Shown here: piece after piece, positions 1-7,414 of the stretch | Layout: each line of letters opens with the position of its first letter | Numbering within the stretch: position 1 is the first letter of the stretch | Assembly: GCF_042767895.1 (NCBI RefSeq) | Contig: NC_091575.1 | Coordinates: 22,837,089-22,847,088 of the forward strand | From: Penaeus vannamei | Lineage: Eukaryota; Arthropoda; Malacostraca; Decapoda; Penaeidae | Length of the DNA: 10,000 nucleotides | Direction: 5' to 3' | Translations under genes and position numbers: made by a program | The notes under the pieces: generated by a model | The model's input: the letters and a program-made list of their open reading frames with translations, nothing else | Databases searched by the model: none | Told to the model about the DNA's origin: nothing

Positions 1-532
1 AAGAAGAAGAAAAAAAGGGTAAGCAAATTAATGGAACAGAATTAGACAGATTAGAATCCTCAATTCAGTTCATAAAAAAGCAATTCAGTAAGTAAAAAAA
101 AAACAAGAGGCATTAATTGATAAGAAAGAAACAACAATAAAAAAACGTAAGAACTATATCATTATTGTGCGAGAGACCAAGGACTGGAAACGTCGCAGAG
201 ATAAGAAAGATATGAATAGATAAGAGGGCGATGAAATAGGTGAAATAGGCATGGTGAATAAACAGACGGTAAATGTGTTATCAAATAAATAAATTAGAAA
301 TGTAGGTACACTGATAAATTAATAAGTTAGATATCAGTTTAGAAGTTAGGAGAAAAATGACTTTAATTAATAAATTAAGGGTTGATTGGACAAGAAAATT
401 AAGATATAAGAATAATGATACTAGTAATGGTCATAGATAAACAGTTTAATAACTGACAGATAAACACTTAAATTGTATGAAAAATTATGCAACAAAAAAA
501 ATAGAATTAAACAAACACACACACAAACATAG

Positions 533-534
<2 letters not shown>
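1..534. other. A/T-rich low-copy DNA, no gene seen
   Basis: The top strand is rich in A, with stop codons in all frames and no coding or RNA signal that I can recognise. It contains a short tandem pair of 20-bp units at 61-80 and 81-100, both starting CAATTCAGT and ending in an A run. From about 511 the sequence grades into AC-rich DNA leading to the (AC)n tract. It could be intergenic or intronic. Confidence 0.7.
61..100. repeat. 20-bp direct tandem duplication (2 copies)
   Basis: Two adjacent 20-bp units each begin CAATTCAGT and end in an A-rich stretch. The first continues TCATAAAAAAG and the second AAGTAAAAAAA. The differences lie in the middle and at the final base. With only two copies this is a minor local duplication. 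Confidence 0.6.

Positions 535-614
<80 letters not shown>
535..614. repeat. (AC)40 microsatellite
   Basis: A perfect 80-bp alternating AC tract, preceded by imperfect ACAAAC and AGAAAC steps and ended abruptly by TCCCGG. Long purine-pyrimidine alternation of this kind can adopt Z-DNA. Its Cys-Val and His-Thr translations are artefacts. Confidence 0.98.
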
Positions 615-616
<2 letters not shown>

Positions 617-797
617 CCGGCCCACAAAATGAGAAGAAACGTGAAACATAGTCCCCATATCATTTTTTTTCTTCTAATGTAATGTGACTCTTGGGGAGAA
701 TAACTTCTATGACACTTGATATATACTGTAAATAAGACTCGTAAAAGACACACAATCGCGTACAAATCATATCCGATACGGGTGGAAGACACGACAT
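615..797. other. Low-copy spacer between AC and GA tracts
   Basis: Mixed-composition DNA with an 8-bp T run near 663-670 and CpG-containing DNA close to 755-797. No gene, RNA or mobile-element signature is visible. Confidence 0.6.
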
Positions 798-809
798 GCG
801 GGGAGAGAA

Positions 810-902
<93 letters not shown>

Positions 903-929
903 GAGAGCGGGAGAGAGAGAGAGAGAGAT
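798..929. repeat. (GA)n polypurine tract
   Basis: Purine-only apart from rare C interruptions. The longest perfect run is (AG)38 at 822-897. It ends in GGAGAGGAGAGCGGG interruptions and then more GA. Mirror-symmetric homopurine DNA of this kind can form H-DNA triplex, and in arthropods it supplies GAGA-factor type sites; neither is shown here. The Arg-Glu and Leu-Ser frames are not proteins. Confidence 0.97.
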
Positions 930-995
930 GAAGAAAACACGGTGTTTAGGACAAGAAGATGGAGGAGAAAGACACGAAAGAAAGACATACGGGGT
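930..995. repeat. Duplicated flank, copy 1 (partner at 1131-1175)
   Basis: This flank between two GA tracts carries CGGTGTTTAGGACAAGAAG near 940. A closely related segment, CGGTGTTAGAAAAAGAAGATGG, follows the next GA tract about 206 bp downstream. The pairing suggests that a GA tract plus its flank was duplicated as a unit. Confidence 0.55.
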
Positions 996-999
996 GAGT

Positions 1000-1031
<32 letters not shown>

Positions 1032-1043
1032 AAGAGAGAGAGT

Positions 1044-1130
<87 letters not shown>
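996..1130. repeat. (GA)n tract with sparse interruptions
   Basis: Begins TGAGTGAG, with single interruptions at C1021, an AAA near 1031-1033, a T near 1043 and a doubled G near 1065. The last stretch, up to 1130, is uninterrupted GA. It ends in AAACATTAAAGG. Confidence 0.97.
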
Positions 1131-1134
<4 letters not shown>

Positions 1135-1440
1135 TTAAAGGAAAGACGGTGTTAGAAAAAGAAGATGGGGATAGAAAAAATGAAATAAAAGAAAAAAGGG
1201 AGAATAGAAAACGAGAAAATCAAACAAAGGAAAAAAAATAGAAGAAAAAGGATGAAGTAAAAAAGGTTATGGAAATAGAAAAGAGGAAGATAAAATAAAG
1301 ATGAAAGGGAAAAAAGAAAAAAACAATCAAAACAAAGGCAAGCAAACAGAAGGCCTGAAAGTAGAAAAAAACATGATGAAAGCTAAAATAAAGGAAAGAA
1401 GGAATGAAAACGAAAAAAAAAAAAAAAATACAAGGAGGAG
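1131..1440. repeat. A-rich polypurine stretch
   Basis: About 310 bp almost entirely of A and G on the top strand, with scattered AAAGAAA/GAAGAAA motifs and a 15-bp A run near 1414-1428. It looks like degraded or A-enriched purine repeat continuing from the GA tract. Lys-rich frames here, including one starting with ATG at 1404, are compositional. Confidence 0.8.
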
Positions 1441-1562
1441 AGCCAAGTTGCACGCCCATGAAATCTGCAACATTACGCCACCACTCTAGCAAGCGCGATA
1501 AGATACAACCCTCCAATCGCTCCATTTCCCCCTTCGATACGTATAGCCTCCTTCGTAAATAT

Positions 1563-1575
1563 CCCCCCCCCCCCC
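1563..1575. repeat. (C)13 homopolymer
   Basis: Thirteen consecutive C residues, between AAATAT and AGGCTGG. It is short but a likely site of length variation or sequencing error, so frames crossing it cannot be trusted. Confidence 0.95.
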
Positions 1576-1588
1576 AGGCTGGCAACGA

Positions 1589-1631
1589 CGCCCACGCCAT
1601 ACGACCTGGTGGGCGTGGGCGGCCTATATAT
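1589..1631 (+). promoter_or_regulatory. Possible core promoter: GCGTGGGCG inverted pair plus TATATAT
   Basis: A perfect 10-bp inverted repeat, CGCCCACGCC (1589-1598) and GGCGTGGGCG (1612-1621), has a 13-bp spacer. Each arm contains the zinc-finger site GCGTGGGCG known for EGR/Zif268-type and related KLF/Sp factors. TATATAT lies immediately downstream at 1625-1631, in a GGCC context. CCAGTC at 1649-1654 would fit a loose initiator (A1651), at a spacing slightly shorter than usual. No credible downstream gene is visible, so this may be chance or only a hairpin. Confidence 0.2.
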
Positions 1632-1850
1632 CTCAACGTAACCCTTGTCCAGTCGGGTCGAAACCAATTTCCCATTGATCTGACAAAGGCGTCGAGGGTT
1701 ATTTTGTCTCTTGGCAAATCGAGTTCCCTGCGGCGATCAGGTAGAGTGGCGCCGCGCTTTGCCGTTCTAAACAGGCGTGGAAGGACACTGACAAGGCCGA
1801 GGGACTGAGGACTGATGGATGTATTTACCGTGAGAGCAAGGAATGGCAGA

Positions 1851-3095
<1,245 letters not shown>

Positions 3096-3270
3096 AAGAA
3101 AGAGGGGGAAAAATCCCCCTCCCGAAGAGAAATGAGAGAGAGAAAGATAGAGATAGATAGATCGATAGAGAGAGGGAGGAGAGGGAGGGAGGAAGGGAGA
3201 GGAACAGAAATGAGAAAGAGAAAAATAAAGAAAGAGAACGAGAGAGACAGAGAGAAAAGAGAAAGATGAG
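3096..3270. repeat. Purine-rich module with GATA repeats (copy A)
   Basis: Contains GGGGAAAAATCC at 3105-3116, then CCGAAGAGAAATGAGAGAGA, then a short GATA series (about 3146-3169) and GGGAGGA-type repeats. The same order of motifs recurs 432 bp downstream from 3537, so this is one member of a dispersed or tandem module. A small GGGGGA/TCCCCC inverted repeat with an AAAA loop lies at 3104-3119. Confidence 0.75.
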
Positions 3271-3447
3271 AGATGAGAGAGAGTACCCCCCCCCCTATCT
3301 ATGAGCCCCTGAAATCATCATCAGCACCGAACCGAGAGCGTGAGAGCAGCCGCCCGAAGCAACCCGACCCCCTTATGACGGAACAAGGCGCTGCAGGAGA
3401 GGTCGGAGTCAGAGAGACGCGTCGCCGGTGCCAGGGTTCTCTCAGTC
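3271..3447. other. Low-copy CpG-containing insert, unassigned
   Basis: Starts with a C10 run (3286-3295) and continues as mixed, fairly GC-rich DNA with several CpGs. A top-strand frame spans 3273-3500 but has no recognisable protein similarity and continues into a non-coding duplication. Compared with the shorter copy downstream, this segment looks like extra sequence inserted between the GATA module and the TCGAATTCG unit. Confidence 0.5.
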
Positions 3448-3534
3448 TCGAATTCGTCTCAAATCACACAAGTTTTAAAGTGATAGACATGATTAAGTAG
3501 GAAGGACGTGTAGTGTAAAGGTGATTCGAAAGGA
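3448..3534. repeat. 185-bp tandem duplication, unit copy 1
   Basis: An 87-bp low-copy segment starting TCGAATTCGTCT and ending CGAAAGGA. It aligns without gaps to 3633-3719, with 15 differences by manual count (about 83 percent identity), 12 of them transitions. This copy reads TTTTAAAG where copy 2 reads TTTCGAAG, as expected from CpG decay. Confidence 0.88.
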
Positions 3535-3632
3535 GAGGGGAAAAATCCTAATTCCGAAAAGAGATGAGAGAGATAGATAGATAGAGAGAGGGGAAAGAGA
3601 GAGAGGGAGAGGAACGGCGTTCTGTCTTTGTT
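3535..3632. repeat. Purine/GATA module (copy B)
   Basis: GGGGAAAAATCC at 3537-3548, then CCGAAAAGAGATGAGAGAGA, (GATA)n near 3571-3585 and GAGAGGGA-type purines. It has the same motif order as copy A at 3105, but the distance to the next TCGAATTCG unit is only 96 bp against 343 bp in copy A. Confidence 0.75.
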
Positions 3633-3719
3633 TCGAATTCGTCTTGAACCACACAAGTTTCGAAGTGATGGATGTGATTAAGTGGGAAGGGCGTGTATCG
3701 TTAAGGCGATGCGAAAGGA
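3633..3719. repeat. 185-bp tandem duplication, unit copy 2
   Basis: Partner of 3448-3534. It keeps more CpGs (TTTCGAAG, GGGCGTGTATCG, GGCGATGCG) and so may be nearer the ancestral form. The minisatellite at 3721 begins immediately after it. Confidence 0.88.
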
Positions 3720-3720
3720 A

Positions 3721-3812
3721 GGTCAGGAGACGGGAAATGAAGAGGGAGCGAGGTCAAGAGAAGGAATTCGAAAGGGAGTGAGGTCAAGAGAAGGGAAATG
3801 AAGAGGGAGTGA
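3721..3812. repeat. 31-bp minisatellite, 3 copies
   Basis: Units at 3721-3751, 3752-3781 (30 bp) and 3782-3812 share the form GGTCARGAGA...AAAGRGGGAGYGA. Copies 1 and 3 contain GGGAAATGAAGAGGGAG, while copy 2 has GGAATTCGAAAGGGAG. A fourth partial GGTCGAGA starts at 3813 before the 37-bp units take over. Confidence 0.85.
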
Positions 3813-3821
3813 GGTCGAGAA

Positions 3822-3895
3822 GAGGAAACACAAGAGAGACAGAAGCAAAGAGGAAGAAGAGGAAACACAAGAGAGACTGAAGCAAGGAGGAAGAT
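3822..3895. repeat. 37-bp minisatellite, 2 copies
   Basis: Units at 3822-3858 and 3859-3895 both start GAGGAAACACAAGAGAGAC and end in GAAGCAARGAGGAAGA. They differ at only a few positions, so the duplication is recent compared with the 185-bp pair just upstream. Confidence 0.88.
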
Positions 3896-4135
3896 GAAGC
3901 CACGACTGCAGTAAGGGGGAAACTGCGGGAGAAAGAGGGAGAGGAATGCTTTTAGGACACAGTCGCGTGGCATTGTTTTGGAGGGTTTCAATAACACCGG
4001 GCTTTGTGTTTAAAAAATGTCACAAGAGCCATGCGAGGAGTCTTATCTCTCTGCACGATGGCTCTGCGGAAGTTGAGTGGTTACACGGTGTTCTTTTCAC
4101 TGGCATTTACCTTTAAGAATGTTGATCACGGTGCA
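3896..4135. other. Low-copy spacer, no gene seen
   Basis: Mixed sequence with a hairpin-forming inverted repeat (4025-4065) and a short GAGTGGTTA string at 4075-4083 that matches part of a tRNA A box. No matching B box or clover-leaf was found. It is followed directly by an (AAAAT)n-(AAT)n tail, so a decayed SINE-like element is conceivable but not supported. Confidence 0.55.
4025..4065. repeat. Inverted repeat, 8-bp perfect stem
   Basis: AGAGCCAT (4025-4032) and ATGGCTCT (4058-4065) are perfect reverse complements with a 25-bp loop. The pairing does not extend in either direction. No T run follows, so it does not look like a terminator. Confidence 0.5.
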
Positions 4136-4192
4136 AAAATAAATAAAATAAAATAAAATAAATGATAATAAATAATAATAATAATAATAAGA
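4136..4192. repeat. (AAAAT)n-(AAT)n microsatellite
   Basis: Roughly five AAAAT/AAATA units pass into about eight ATA/AAT units, ending at GATAAAAATC. Such compound A-rich tails are common at the 3' ends of non-LTR retroposons but also arise alone. Confidence 0.92.
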
Positions 4193-4235
4193 TAAAAATC
4201 ATTAGGAGCTGCATAAAAGAAAATATAAATCGTGC

Positions 4236-4239
<4 letters not shown>

Positions 4240-4277
<38 letters not shown>
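4240..4277. repeat. (GA)19 microsatellite
   Basis: A perfect 38-bp GA tract followed by AGGGGAGGGGG and then a TATAAAA element. Its closeness to a TATA-like sequence is discussed with that element. Confidence 0.96.
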
Positions 4278-4280
<3 letters not shown>

Positions 4281-4288
4281 GGAGGGGG

Positions 4289-4295
4289 TATAAAA
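4289..4295 (+). promoter_or_regulatory. TATA-box-like element (TATAAAA)
   Basis: TATAAAA sits directly after GGGGAGGGGG and a (GA)19 tract, an arrangement resembling GAGA-element/GC-rich plus TATA core promoters of arthropods. I see no good initiator about 30 bp downstream (near 4320). The only support beyond the motif is a strong donor-like GTAAGT at 4413. Confidence 0.2.
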
Positions 4296-4410
4296 CAACG
4301 CAAAATATATATACGAGAAAATAGTTTCTTCTTCGACATGTTTAATCCGAGTCGGATATTGACTGGCTCGTAATGTGAGGAGATCAAGGCCATATAACCT
4401 GATCAACAAA

Positions 4411-4418
4411 AGGTAAGT
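4411..4418 (+). other. Consensus-like 5' splice site (AG|GTAAGT)
   Basis: AAAAGGTAAGTAA contains the full AG|GTAAGT donor consensus, with the junction after 4412. With the TATA-like element 120 bp upstream it could end a short non-coding first exon. A perfect 8-mer can easily occur by chance in a 10-kb window. Confidence 0.2.
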
Positions 4419-4488
4419 AAATTCTGATGTGGGTCGGATGCGAGTCTGCCTCAGGAAGTTGTAAAATGGTGATATGCTGTAGCTGTGT

Positions 4489-4625
4489 CGAGGGAGAGAG
4501 AGGGAGAGGGGGGGAGGGAGGGAGGGATGGAGGGAGGGAGGAAGGAAGGGAGTGAGTGAGTGAGTGAGTAAGGGAGAGAGAGAGAGAGAGACAGAGAGAG
4601 GGAGAGAGAAAGAGAGAGAGAGAGG

Positions 4626-4705
<80 letters not shown>

Positions 4706-4848
4706 GAAAGGAAGATAGAGGGAGAGAGAGAAAGAGAGAGAGAGAGAGAGGAAGAAAGGAAGAGAGAGGGGGAGAGAGAAAGAGGAAGAAAGGGAGAGAG
4801 GGGGAGAATAGATAGATGGATGCATGATTGGAGGAAGGGAGAAAGGGA

Positions 4849-4887
<39 letters not shown>

Positions 4888-4892
4888 AGAAA
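4489..4892. repeat. Polypurine block: GGGA, GAGT and GA repeats
   Basis: Begins with GGGAGGGA-type repeats (about 4500-4550), then (GAGT)n at about 4550-4570. A perfect GA run of about 73 bp follows at 4630-4702, then AGGAAGAAAG modules at 4701, 4749 and 4783 separated by GA (48 and 34 bp apart). A short GATGGATGCATGATTG interruption lies near 4812, and the block closes with another GA run to 4880. All long frames here are repeat translations. Confidence 0.93.
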
Positions 4893-5098
4893 AGACAATT
4901 ATAGAGAGAAAAAATAAAATCAAATAAATGAACAAATAACAAAAGAAAAACCACACGATATACAAGTTAACAATGGTTTTCTTGAACCAATCCCTTTTCC
5001 ACTTGCTTTTACGTCCGGGAAAGTTAAGAGGCTCATTCACACAGTAACACCGGTTGAATTGCAAAGTGTGAGGGAGCCACAGGTCACGTTTTTTAAAG
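4893..5098. other. Low-copy spacer, no gene seen
   Basis: A-rich (4893-4960), then mixed DNA. TCACAC (5037) and GTGTGA (5066) could pair weakly. Nothing else was recognised before the 20-bp minisatellite. Confidence 0.6.
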
Positions 5099-5100
5099 AC

Positions 5101-5213
5101 TGCGAATTTTCCCAAAAGGCTGAGAATTTTGCCAAAAGACTGAGAATTTTACCAAAATACTGCGAATTTTTCCCAAAGGACTGCGAATTTTCCCAAAAGA
5201 CTGCGAATTTTCG
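5101..5213. repeat. 20-bp minisatellite, 5.6 copies
   Basis: Units start at 5101, 5121, 5141, 5161 (21 bp), 5182 and 5202 (partial), on the pattern TGCGAATTTTCCCAAAAGAC. Copies 2 and 3 read TGAGAATTTT with GCC or ACC, so they form a subfamily inside the array. On the minus strand it reads GGGAAAATTCGCA, giving repeated KFAV-type peptides, which are not evidence of a gene. Confidence 0.93.
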
Positions 5214-5506
5214 TATTGAATTTTAAGCGTCGGTTCTTCAGGAAATGGACGCGTTCAGTCCTATGCACGACATATATTATGTGATGTTGCAAACCCAAAT
5301 TATTTTTCATTGTTATTGATATATTTACTTTGCGGTCCTTCGTGAATTTTTCACGCATGTAATACAAAGGGAAAACTTCATTGGAAAGTGAATGAAATGT
5401 TTTTGATTCAGATAAAGCCTTATACAGCAAATCAGTTGATTAAATTGACATGGCATTACGTACAAAGGAAAAGTTAAGTGAAATGGAATAAGAGGGACGC
5501 CAATAG
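5214..5506. other. Low-copy AT-rich spacer, no gene seen
   Basis: Mixed AT-rich DNA. It contains a short inverted repeat, CGTGAA(5341-5346)-TTT-TTCACG(5350-5355), the only structured element noted. A minus-strand open frame covers 5149-5430 but its product is unrecognisable and its end lies in the minisatellite. Confidence 0.6.
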
Positions 5507-5580
5507 AAAGATGATAATAATGATGATAACCATAAAAACGATAATGTTAATGATGGTGGTGATTATTGTTATTGTTATTA

Positions 5581-5632
<52 letters not shown>

Positions 5633-5905
5633 CATTATCATTCATTATTATTATTGTCATTATCATTATTATCATTATTATTGTTATTATTATTATTATT
5701 ATTATTACTATTATTATTATCATTATCATCAATGTTATTATTATCATTATTATCATCATTATTATAATCATTATCATTATTATCGTCATAATCACCATCA
5801 TTACGATTATCATGATGACATCAATACTTATAAGGTGGATGATAATAGTAATACAAAAAATAACAATAATAATAATTGTGATATTGATAACAGCATAATA
5901 AAACA
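5507..5905. repeat. Degenerate ATT/ATC/GTT trinucleotide domain
   Basis: A perfect (ATT)n core of about 50 bp at 5583-5632 is flanked by hundreds of bases of interrupted triplets (ATC, GTT, ACT, ATA). Because triplets keep phase, long Ile/Tyr/Leu frames appear on the top strand and Met/Ile/Asn frames on the bottom strand. These are compositional. Confidence 0.93.
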
Positions 5906-6180
5906 ATGACCATGACAACAGGAAAAAAGAGAAAAAAAAAACTATTTAAGAAAACGAAAACGAAGCGCCCAAAACAAGGTGGCAGAAGCAATACGGTCGC
6001 AGTGCGGTGCCTTTCTACAAGAGGTTCGACCGTAAGGTAAACCCGACGCTTGTAAGGGCTCGGTGACCTGATTAGCTCTCGTCTATATAGAGGTAATGGT
6101 AGTTATGGCCGTGGGATTGGCTGTTTCAGGTCTATGATGTTGTTCGTTGTTGTTATGTTGTTTTTATTAGATAGATTATC
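5906..6180. other. Low-copy spacer with hairpin, no gene seen
   Basis: An A-rich start followed by CpG-containing mixed DNA. It includes the inverted repeat at 5992-6034 and passes into TTGTT-rich sequence before the ATC array. TGGCAGAAGCA (5980) and GGTTCGACC (6023) resemble pol III A and B boxes at tRNA-like spacing, but no T-arm forms. Confidence 0.55.
5992..6034. repeat. Inverted repeat, 8-bp perfect stem, 27-bp loop
   Basis: TACGGTCG (5992-5999) and CGACCGTA (6027-6034) are perfect reverse complements. The right arm overlaps the GGTTCGACC string, so that string may simply reflect the hairpin rather than a B box. Confidence 0.5.
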
Positions 6181-6229
6181 ACTATTATTGTCATCGCCAT
6201 CATCGTCATCATCATCGTCGTCGTCATCG

Positions 6230-6279
<50 letters not shown>

Positions 6280-6300
6280 GTCGTCGCCATCATTATCATG
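6181..6300. repeat. (ATC)n microsatellite
   Basis: A perfect CAT/ATC run of about 49 bp at 6231-6279, flanked on both sides by ATC mixed with GTC/GCC triplets. The poly-Ser and poly-Met frames are artefacts. Confidence 0.96.
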
Positions 6301-6357
6301 TTCACCACTACAACCCCGAAAACCACCACTACCATCACTATCTTCCTCCTCTTCATA
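6301..6357. repeat. Degenerate C-rich ATC/CAC triplet region
   Basis: CACTAC/ACC/ATC triplets linking the pure ATC array to the 18-bp minisatellite, probably decayed members of the same triplet repeat. Confidence 0.7.
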
Positions 6358-6459
6358 CTGATCACCATCGCCAAACTCATCACCATCGCCATACTCATCA
6401 CCTTCCTCATCACAATTATCCTTCTCATCACTATTATCCTCCTCATCACTATAATTCTC
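6358..6459. repeat. 18-bp minisatellite, 5 full units and a 12-bp unit
   Basis: Units start with CTCATCAC (CTGATCAC in the first) at 6358, 6376, 6394 (only 12 bp), 6406, 6424 and 6442. Two subtypes follow each other: units 1-2 continue CATCGCCA and units 4-6 are ATT/ATC-rich. All lengths are multiples of three, so one top-strand frame reads LITI repeats, but I see no sign that it is translated. Confidence 0.85.
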
Positions 6460-6859
6460 CTCTTTCTCGTTTCTTTAATATCGTAATTTTTCTTACAGTA
6501 TAAAGATTACTACTCAAAAGTAAGGATGGGAAATGTGATTAAGATATGCGTCTGGCTCTTCTTTCCACTTATAATTCATTAGCATGTGAAATTGTAAGTA
6601 AATACACCCCATACCCCTTAGGGAGAGTAGCCATAGTTGTACTTTTTTTACTTAAAATATGAAAGAAAATAAATTTGTCTTTATACCCTCCCTTCTCCCT
6701 TTTAAGATGCCGCTAGATTTTTAAAAGTTACTTACATAATCCAAAAAGTAAAACAATATACGAATTCCCTCCCCCATTCCTTCCTCTTCATCAAGCTGAT
6801 ATTTCTATTGAATAATTCACAAGAGAGGGAATGTGTACCGTAATCCCCTCCCACCAGCC
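6460..6859. other. Low-copy AT-rich spacer with splice-like and poly(A)-like motifs
   Basis: Contains a pyrimidine tract ending TTTTTCTTACAG (AG at 6497-6498), TTGTAAGTAAA (GT at 6594) and AATAAA at 6668-6673. The segment 6499-6593 is open in one frame only until a TAG about 27 codons in. Several C/T-rich runs (near 6690, 6765 and 6845) are present. No protein similarity is recognised. Confidence 0.5.

Positions 6860-6888
<29 letters not shown>
6860..6888 (+). repeat. (A)29 homopolymer, possible retroposon tail
   Basis: Twenty-nine consecutive A residues. An imperfect direct repeat lies around it: AAAAGTTACTTACA at 6723-6736 and AAAAGTTATTACA at 6885-6897. This could be a target-site duplication of a roughly 150-bp retroposed insert, but the AT-rich composition makes chance matching likely. 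Confidence 0.9.
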
Positions 6889-7317
<429 letters not shown>

Positions 7318-7414
7318 GTATATATGTGTGTGTGTTTGTCCATACAGGAGGTGTATGTGTGTGTGTGTTTGTGCATTTACACGTTCACACGCATTTTTAT
7401 ATTATTGCATTTCT
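7318..7414. repeat. Interrupted TG/TA flank
   Basis: Two short related segments, TATATATGTGTGTGTGTTTG (7320) and GTATGTGTGTGTGTGTTTG (7353), are separated by TCCATACAGGAG. They look like interrupted extensions of the preceding TA/TG repeat. Confidence 0.65.

Larger units (their letters stand above)
1441..1850. other. CpG-containing low-copy island, unassigned
   Basis: Non-repetitive DNA with many CpGs, flanked on both sides by purine repeats. One top-strand frame is open from 1404 to 1808 (ATG at 1404, stop TGA at 1806). A bottom-strand frame is also open across most of the island. Neither translation resembles a family I know, and both run into repeat-derived residues at their ends. The island holds a 13-C run, a GC-rich inverted repeat and a TATA-like element, listed separately. 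It could be an exon, a promoter-proximal segment or old transposon sequence. Confidence 0.55.
4278..4488. other. Low-copy spacer with TATA-like and donor-like motifs
   Basis: Mixed DNA between the (GA)19 tract and the next GA block. The only ATG-started frames are a dozen codons or shorter, for example the ATG near 4339 reaching TAA after 11 codons, so any exon here would be non-coding. GTCGGAT occurs twice (near 4352 and 4433). Confidence 0.6.

Noticed and set aside
1404..1808. ATG-started frame of 134 codons
   Set aside because: The N-terminal part is Lys coded by an A run, it crosses a C13 homopolymer, the opposite strand is also open, and no domain is recognised. It is kept only as an unassigned island.
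4061..4135. tRNA-like A box (GAGTGGTTA at 4075) before an A-rich tail, suggesting a tRNA-derived SINE
   Set aside because: No B box at the right distance and no clover-leaf. The match is nine bases.
4113..5115. Leu/Ser-rich open frames of up to about 260 codons on the minus strand, some starting as if with membrane segments
   Set aside because: The hydrophobic runs come from CT-rich and AT-rich repeat translation, and several overlapping frames are open at once.
5478..5918. Ile/Tyr- and Met/Asn-rich open frames on both strands
   Set aside because: Triplet repeats keep the frame open on both strands. The residues follow the ATT/ATC units exactly.
5980..6033. Pol III A-box-like TGGCAGAAGCA and B-box-like GGTTCGACC at tRNA-like spacing
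   Set aside because: The T-arm does not pair, and the B-like string is part of an 8-bp inverted repeat that explains it.
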